In this document: piece by piece, positions 22,415 to 26,859 of the stretch
How the letters are laid out: each line of letters opens with the position of its first letter
Position numbering within the stretch: the stretch's first letter is position 1
DNA from: WTAW01 sp964406575
GTDB taxonomy: Bacteria > Acidobacteriota > Aminicenantia > Aminicenantales > Aminicenantaceae
Assembly: GCA_964406575.1 (NCBI GenBank)
Contig: CAYOSH010000044.1
Span: forward strand, 1-26,859
Reading direction: 5' to 3'
Length of the DNA stretch: 26,859 nucleotides
Translations under genes and position numbers: made by a program
Notes under the pieces: generated by a model
Databases searched by the model: none
Seen by the model: only the letters and a program-made list of their open reading frames with translations
Told to the model about the DNA's origin: nothing

Positions 22415-23926
22415 TTACGATGCAGCCATGAATTTCTTCGTGTCTTTTTTACAGATAATCTGAGCCACATTCCTTCCGGACATTATTGCTGGAGGAAGCC
22501 CCCCTCCCGGTTCGACCCATTGTCCGATCATGTAGAAATTCTTCAAGCCGGGCAGAGTTTTATCTATTCTAAGCATCATGGTCCCCCCTCTAGGCTGCCA
22601 GCCCTCAAAACTGCCCTTCCAGTTATCGGTATATCTTATTATAGATGCAGGGGTAGAAACATCGGTAACCTCAATTTTTGATTTAACATTCCCAAACCGC
22701 TCCTCCAGAGCTTCGATAACCTCCTTTGCAATCCTTTCCTTTTCCTGTCTGTATTTCTCTCTATCGTTTTTTCTGAGCTCCACCCAGAACTCATAGTTAT
22801 AAGTAACGAACATCACGGTTAGACAAGTTTTTCCTTCAGGGGCAAGTGTTGGATCAAAGTTGAAAATCCTGACAGGAAGATATTCATAATTTATGCTCTT
22901 ATCCACTGTAATGGGTTTCTTGAGTTGAAAGATCAGAGAGTGAGGTTCGTTTTCAAACTTTCTGGCAACTCCCAGCGAAACAAATACAAGTGAGGGGAAA
23001 ACCTTCAGTTTTTCGCTCTGTCCGCTGTAATACTCACGGAGTTTTTCATTGACATATTTTCCGTTCAGCATATTGAAAATTGTGTTGTATCCGTCAGCTG
23101 CAGAAATGATGATGTCTGCCATGTGTGTATCACCGTTCTCCAGTTTTATCCCTCTGGCGCAGTCGTCTTCTTCGATGATCCTCTCTACCTTGGAGTTATA
23201 ATTGACTCTCCCCCCAAGGTTGATATATTTCTTTTCAATCAATGCGGCGAAATTCAGCGAGCCGCCTATTGGATATCCGGCCGACTTTTTATGCATACTT
23301 ATAAGTGTCATAAGGAGAAAAAATACAGAACTTTCGGGTACAAACATTTCCAGGATGGCCCGACTGAGCAACGGATTTTTGCATCTGCCGGCGAGCTCTT
23401 CGGCAGATATTTTTTCCCATTTCTTAAAAGCCCTAAAATAGGGGAACATTTTAAACAGCATTTTCAGGCCATCAAAAGGATTCATCACTTCGGGGGCTTT
23501 ATCTAGCGGCATTTTAAAAGGAAGAAATTTCCTTATCCCACCGACGAAATCTTCGATGATATCTTTGTCTTCCGGTGCGACATTCTTCATTTCTTCTTCC
23601 AATTGATCCACATCAGTAAATATACGGAGTGTACGTCCTTCTTTATCCTCGATTTGGAAAAATATTTCATGACTCACGAAATCCAATTTCTCCATATCTA
23701 TGAGTTCGTTCCATAGATGATAAAAATTATCCGAAGGTGAAGAACCGACAAGCCAGTGAATGCAGAAGTCAAAAGTATAACCTTTTCTTTTCCAGGCCGT
23801 GCATACTCCGCCGGGGATATTGTGCATTTCAAAGATCTCCGTGTCATAACCGTTCATCTGAAGATAACTGCCCGCACATAAGCCAGAGATTCCGGCACCT
23901 ATAATGATCACCTTTTTGTTGTTCAT
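22415..23926 (-). CDS. FAD-dependent phytoene desaturase-like oxidoreductase
   Basis: 503 residues. The N-terminus VIIIGAGISGLCAGSYLQMN is a Rossmann FAD-binding motif (GxGxxG) followed by EIFEMHNIPGGVCTAW, the usual CrtI/NAD(P)-FAD amine-oxidase-type opening. A middle GYPIGGSLNFAALIEKKYIN, then LGGRVNYNSKVERI, matches the second FAD contact region. The C-terminus NFYMIGQWVEPGGGLPPAIM and SGRNVAQ is the closing FAD block. Length and pattern fit the carotenoid desaturase/isomerase superfamily; no other carotenoid genes are in the window, so the substrate is open. GGAGGA lies seven bases before the ATG. A promoter candidate sits at 23985-23957. Confidence 0.85.
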   Translation of the reverse strand: MNNKKVIIIGAGISGLCAGSYLQMNGYDTEIFEMHNIPGGVCTAWKRKGYTFDFCIHWLVGSSPSDNFYHLWNELIDMEKLDFVSHEIFFQIEDKEGRTLRIFTDVDQLEEEMKNVAPEDKDIIEDFVGGIRKFLPFKMPLDKAPEVMNPFDGLKMLFKMFPYFRAFKKWEKISAEELAGRCKNPLLSRAILEMFVPESSVFFLLMTLISMHKKSAGYPIGGSLNFAALIEKKYINLGGRVNYNSKVERIIEEDDCARGIKLENGDTHMADIIISAADGYNTIFNMLNGKYVNEKLREYYSGQSEKLKVFPSLVFVSLGVARKFENEPHSLIFQLKKPITVDKSINYEYLPVRIFNFDPTLAPEGKTCLTVMFVTYNYEFWVELRKNDREKYRQEKERIAKEVIEALEERFGNVKSKIEVTDVSTPASIIRYTDNWKGSFEGWQPRGGTMMLRIDKTLPGLKNFYMIGQWVEPGGGLPPAIMSGRNVAQIICKKDTKKFMAAS

Positions 23927-23956
23927 GACTGAATCCTCCAGACCGAAGCGTTTATC

Positions 23957-23985
23957 ATGATAATAAGTTGATGCAAGGAATTCAA
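23957..23985 (-). promoter_or_regulatory. Promoter candidate for the desaturase-like gene
   Basis: On the minus strand TTGAAT (23985-23980) and TATCAT (23962-23957) are 17 bp apart, about 30 bp before the start codon. Confidence 0.5.
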
Positions 23986-24380
23986 TATCGGGTCGCGCGA
24001 TAAATTCGCTTCGATTTACGGCTGTTGACCCGTGTGAATAAACGAATATACCACGAGCAAATCTAGGCGGTCAACGGATTACTGGCTCTTGGAAGAATCC
24101 TTATTTCCGTGATGCTCCTAAGTCAAATGATGATTGCAGAGGCTCGTCACAGTTCCTATTCGTCGAAGACCCCCCACCCACCACCATACGACTCATAAGG
24201 ACAGTGACTCGCTCTTTTTTCCATCTGATGTGCTTATCACGGAAATAAGGAGGCTCCCTGGCTCTGTGGCAAAAAGTGGGGGAGAGAGGATTGTAGAACT
24301 TTGTTTAATCCATGTTGAGATAACTCCACAATTTTCACTTCCTGATATGTTAGAATAAGTTGACCGAAAGGAGGAATTGG
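23986..24380. other. Divergent intergenic region without a recognisable gene
   Basis: Lies between divergent genes and should hold the rightward promoter of the class V aminotransferase, but no well-spaced -35/-10 pair stands out. A C-rich run (CCCCCCACCCACCACC) is at about 24170-24185. AAGGAGG just before 24381 is the ribosome site of the next gene. Confidence 0.5.
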
Positions 24381-25760
24381 ATGAGCGCAAATAATAATCA
24401 GAAACAGAAAATCAGAAATTTTCCAGAGGATGTAAGAGGCCTGCGGCGCCGGCAGTTCATGAAAACGATTCTCGGAGGGGCGGTGGCAGTTACGGTCCTT
24501 CCATCCGGAGTTTTCAGCGAGAATAGAGGCTCTTACAAATCTTTGAAAAGCACAGCGATCGGGCTTTCGGCAGGGGATGTCGGCGGGGAGGGGTTTTGGA
24601 AGCTGGCCAAAGAAAATTTTGCGATCAAGAAGGGTTTGATCATGCTCAATGCGGCGAACCTCTGTCCCTCTCCATACCCTGTTCAACAGAGGGTGTTCGA
24701 GCTCACGCGGGATATAGATGCCGATCCCTCTTCCCATAACCGTAAAAAGTTCGCAGATCTGCGCGAAGGCACTCGGAGGGCTTTGGCCGGGTATGTAGGA
24801 GCGAGCCCTGAGGAAATAGCCATCGTCAGAAATACAAGCGAAGGGAACAACATGGTCATAAACGGCCTGACATTTAAACCGTGCGATGAGGTGATCATCT
24901 GGGATGAGAACCATCCGACGGCAAACATAGCCTGGGACGTTCGAGCCGAGAGGTATGGATTCAAAGTCAGACGGGTGAAGACACCCGAGGTGTTCGAGAG
25001 CGATGAGGAACTCATGAGGCCGTTTTTCGATGCCGTGACAGAGCGGACGAGATTGATGTGTTTCTCCCATGTTTCGAACATTTCAGGGATCGCTCTTCCG
25101 GCTGAAAAGATGTGCGCTATGGCCCGGGAGCGTGGCGTTTTTTCTCACATCGACGGCGCCCAGACATTCGGATCTCATGCCGTAAACCTTTCTGCCATCG
25201 GATGCGATTTCTACACAGGAAGCGCACACAAATGGTTCTGCGGGCCCAAAGAAGCGGGAATATTTTACGTGCGAAAAGAAAGGATCGCCGGCTTGTGGCC
25301 GACCATTGTCGGAGTAGGCTACCCGGGAGTGATTGATAAGGGCGCCCAAAAGTTCGAAACCCTCGGTCAGAGAGACGATTCAAGGATCGCCGCTATGGGC
25401 ACAACCGTTGAATTCCATAACAAAATCGGGAAAGACCGGATTGAAGCCAGGATTCGCTTCCTGGCTACCGCTTTAAAGACGAGGCTCAAAGAGAGAATCC
25501 CGGGCATAACGTTTCGTACGCCTCTTTCGCCAGAGCTCAGTGGGGGGGTGGTCGTTTTCGATGTTGCAGGTGTAGATCTGAATAAAACTTTGGATATTCT
25601 CTATCATGAACACAACATAGGCTGCGCTGTATTTGGTGGAGATTCGGGTGGGATCAGGCTCTGCCCCCATATATACAATACCGTGGAGGAAATCGACAGG
25701 GCCGTCGATGCTGTGGCCAGCTTGAGAAGTGCTCAAACATCTATGTCTCTGGGAATCTAA
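24381..25760 (+). CDS. Tat-exported PLP-dependent class V aminotransferase
   Basis: 459 residues from the ATG at 24381, six bases after AAGGAGG; an in-frame TTG at 24360 has no site. Residues 22-46 are a twin-arginine-type signal (LRRRQFMKTILGGAVAVTVL), close to the RRxFLK consensus. The enzyme has class V fold-type I landmarks: VRNTSEGNNMVI (149-160), DENHPT (175-180), HIDGAQTFGSHAV with Asp258, and TGSAHKWFCGPKEAG with Lys284 as the Schiff-base lysine. It resembles isopenicillin-N-epimerase / cysteine-desulfurase-like exported proteins. No sulfur-carrying Cys loop is obvious, so a desulfurase role is doubtful. The esterase gene begins 39 bp after its stop on the same strand and is probably co-transcribed. 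Confidence 0.85.
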   Translation: MSANNNQKQKIRNFPEDVRGLRRRQFMKTILGGAVAVTVLPSGVFSENRGSYKSLKSTAIGLSAGDVGGEGFWKLAKENFAIKKGLIMLNAANLCPSPYPVQQRVFELTRDIDADPSSHNRKKFADLREGTRRALAGYVGASPEEIAIVRNTSEGNNMVINGLTFKPCDEVIIWDENHPTANIAWDVRAERYGFKVRRVKTPEVFESDEELMRPFFDAVTERTRLMCFSHVSNISGIALPAEKMCAMARERGVFSHIDGAQTFGSHAVNLSAIGCDFYTGSAHKWFCGPKEAGIFYVRKERIAGLWPTIVGVGYPGVIDKGAQKFETLGQRDDSRIAAMGTTVEFHNKIGKDRIEARIRFLATALKTRLKERIPGITFRTPLSPELSGGVVVFDVAGVDLNKTLDILYHEHNIGCAVFGGDSGGIRLCPHIYNTVEEIDRAVDAVASLRSAQTSMSLGI

Positions 25761-25799
25761 TGATATAGTACACAATATATTTAAATAGAGAGGCCTTTG

Positions 25800-26666
25800 A
25801 TGAACAAGAGAATGTCCATATGGATCTTATCTGGATGGATTGTAAGCCTCCTGTGTTTCTCGCTTCCAAAAATTCAGCAAGAAATCCCGAAAGAGATTCC
25901 TGCATTTCCAAGGGTGGAGATAAAGGATACAGAGCTAAGAACTCTCAAATCAAAACACGTTGGCGAGGAATACAAGATAAACATATTTTTTCCTAAAGAT
26001 TATGATAAGGAAAATATAAGGTATCCGGTTGTCTATGTGCTTGACGCTGAGTACAATTTTGGCTGTGTGGCTTATATTGCCAGAAGGCTTATAAAAAACG
26101 GGGATATTTCCAAAATTCTGCTTGTCGGCATCGCCTACGACACAGACTATGACGAGTTTTATGAAAAGAGATTCAGAGATTCTACTCCTGAATCAAGAAT
26201 TCACGGACGCAACTCAGGAGGCGCAGAACAATTCACTCAAGTCATAGAGAAGGAATTGATTCCTTTCATAGATCAGAACTTCAGGACAATTCCAGAGGAT
26301 AGGACTATCGTAGGTCATTCGATCACCGGATTCTATTGCTGTTATGTTCTGTTCCGTCATCCTTATCTGTTCGATCGTTATATAATTGTCAGCCCATCTC
26401 TGTGGTTTTCGAACGGCGTCGCATTTGAATATGAAGAAGCATTTGCCTCGAAGAATAAGGATATGCATGCCTCTGTTTTTTTATCTGTGGGTGAGGATGA
26501 AAGTCAGAGAATGAGAGAGGGTTCGGTCAATTTGGACAATGCGATATCAAAAAGAAGATATCCTCATCTGAGGTTTCGATTTTCTCTGGTTGAAGGAGAG
26601 AATCACAGGTCTTTGTTTCCTTTTGCTTTCTCAAAAGGATTGCGGTTCGTTTTTTCTGGCACCTAA
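25800..26666 (+). CDS. Exported alpha/beta-hydrolase esterase (Fes/IroE-like), intact paralogue
   Basis: 288 residues from the ATG at 25800, preceded by GAGAGG. An N-terminal hydrophobic segment (about 6-24) is a signal anchor or signal peptide. Esterase-family landmarks: YPVVYVLDAEYNF (75-87), LLVGIAYDTDYDEFYEKRFR (107-126), ELIPFIDQNFRT (152-163), GHSITGFY with Ser174 as nucleophile, YIIVSPSLWFSN (194-205), GEDE (231-234) as likely acid region and EGENHRS with His269. This order fits PF00756-type esterases such as enterobactin-esterase-like proteins. The substrate is unknown. The truncated paralogue at 1026-1604 lacks residues 113-208. The leader (25774-25793) and 3' flank are shared with that copy. 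Confidence 0.85.
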   Translation: MNKRMSIWILSGWIVSLLCFSLPKIQQEIPKEIPAFPRVEIKDTELRTLKSKHVGEEYKINIFFPKDYDKENIRYPVVYVLDAEYNFGCVAYIARRLIKNGDISKILLVGIAYDTDYDEFYEKRFRDSTPESRIHGRNSGGAEQFTQVIEKELIPFIDQNFRTIPEDRTIVGHSITGFYCCYVLFRHPYLFDRYIIVSPSLWFSNGVAFEYEEAFASKNKDMHASVFLSVGEDESQRMREGSVNLDNAISKRRYPHLRFRFSLVEGENHRSLFPFAFSKGLRFVFSGT

Positions 26667-26713
26667 GAACTTCATAATGTTCAGCCGCTGACAGACTCCC
26701 TTCATTGTCTCCA

Positions 26714-26749
26714 AGATTGCCGTTAGATGTTAAGATTTCACGCCATTTG
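26714..26749. repeat. Dispersed palindrome, copy 4 (decayed)
   Basis: The right half ATTTCACGCCATT is intact; the left arm (AGATTGCCGTTAGAT) pairs only in part. It lies about 50 bp after the esterase stop, the same position as copy 1 behind the truncated paralogue. Confidence 0.6.
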
Positions 26750-26770
26750 ACCATAACTTTTAAAACAACT

Positions 26771-26859
26771 ATGAGATATTCCGACTTGCTTGTTCGTTTC
26801 TTACTGTGAAATACAAAAATATCTCTAATCTCCATTCGGTTTTATGTCTATAATTTAAT
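26771..26859. repeat. Second copy of the vapB upstream segment, cut by the window end
   Basis: About 84% identical to 15192-15280, including the phrase CTGTGAAATACAAAAA, and ends in CTATAATTTAAT, the equivalent of the vapB -10 region. Confidence 0.8.

Noticed and set aside
24237..25070. 277-codon leftward ORF over the aminotransferase start
   Set aside because: It is an antisense shadow of the class V aminotransferase, without motifs or a ribosome site.
1..26859. CRISPR array, tRNA/rRNA genes or phage structural genes
   Set aside because: No regularly spaced repeats, no tRNA-like cloverleaf or rRNA stretches noticed, and no capsid, portal or terminase-like proteins.

Overview
The window looks like an accessory stretch of a bacterial chromosome from the Acidobacteriota / candidate phylum Aminicenantes group. 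This rests on family content only: two zinc-ribbon Ser/Thr kinases with TolB-like and TPR tails, a PadR regulator next to an orphan MacB/FtsX-type permease with an N-terminal prefix domain, a 6-bladed beta-propeller lipoprotein-like fragment, and PorT-type and S41 exported proteins. There are no rRNA or tRNA genes, no CRISPR array and no phage structural genes.

Layout. 1-370 is the start of a leftward PorT-like outer-membrane barrel gene that runs off the left edge. 371-1700 is scarred DNA: a 22-bp tandem repeat, a PD40-propeller remnant and an esterase gene that has lost an internal 288 bp. 1871-3901 holds a rightward membrane protein, a quinone-oxidoreductase-type dehydrogenase and a membrane ORF fused in frame to a remnant of another gene. 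4188-4889 is a truncated propeller protein, facing a leftward pair (kinase 1 then S41 peptidase, 9463 to 4900). 9635-12575 is a graveyard: amidohydrolase tail, intact class I aminotransferase, IS91-type transposase fragment, a RelBE-like toxin-antitoxin (TA) copy and a SnoaL/DUF4440 tail. Kinase 2 (15002-12606) follows, then an orphan VapB antitoxin and a MazEF-like pair (15306-16123), the PadR/permease pair (16521-19504), a second identical RelBE-like copy, a wHTH-nucleotidyltransferase/HEPN pair (21546-20418), an ICMT-like methyltransferase and a phytoene-desaturase-like oxidoreductase (leftward), and a rightward Tat-type class V aminotransferase followed by the intact esterase paralogue. 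The window ends inside a second copy of the DNA that precedes vapB.

The main theme is duplication and decay. A 612-bp block carrying a RelBE-like TA unit, its promoter and operator occurs twice with no difference found by eye, 8,015 bp apart. In both copies the toxin is cut at the block edge. The esterase gene with its leader and 3' flank occurs at both ends of the window, one copy lacking the nucleophile. An 89-bp promoter segment is shared by vapB and the right edge. A palindrome of about 36 bp with a shared core recurs at four places, one just upstream of the IS91-type fragment. I count at least five TA-type loci in about 10 kb. I do not see one clearly new multi-gene system. The strongest candidates for something undescribed are the identical TA cassette as a small mobile or recombining unit, and the dispersed palindrome family.

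All calls come from reading the sequence and from memory of protein families; no database search was run.
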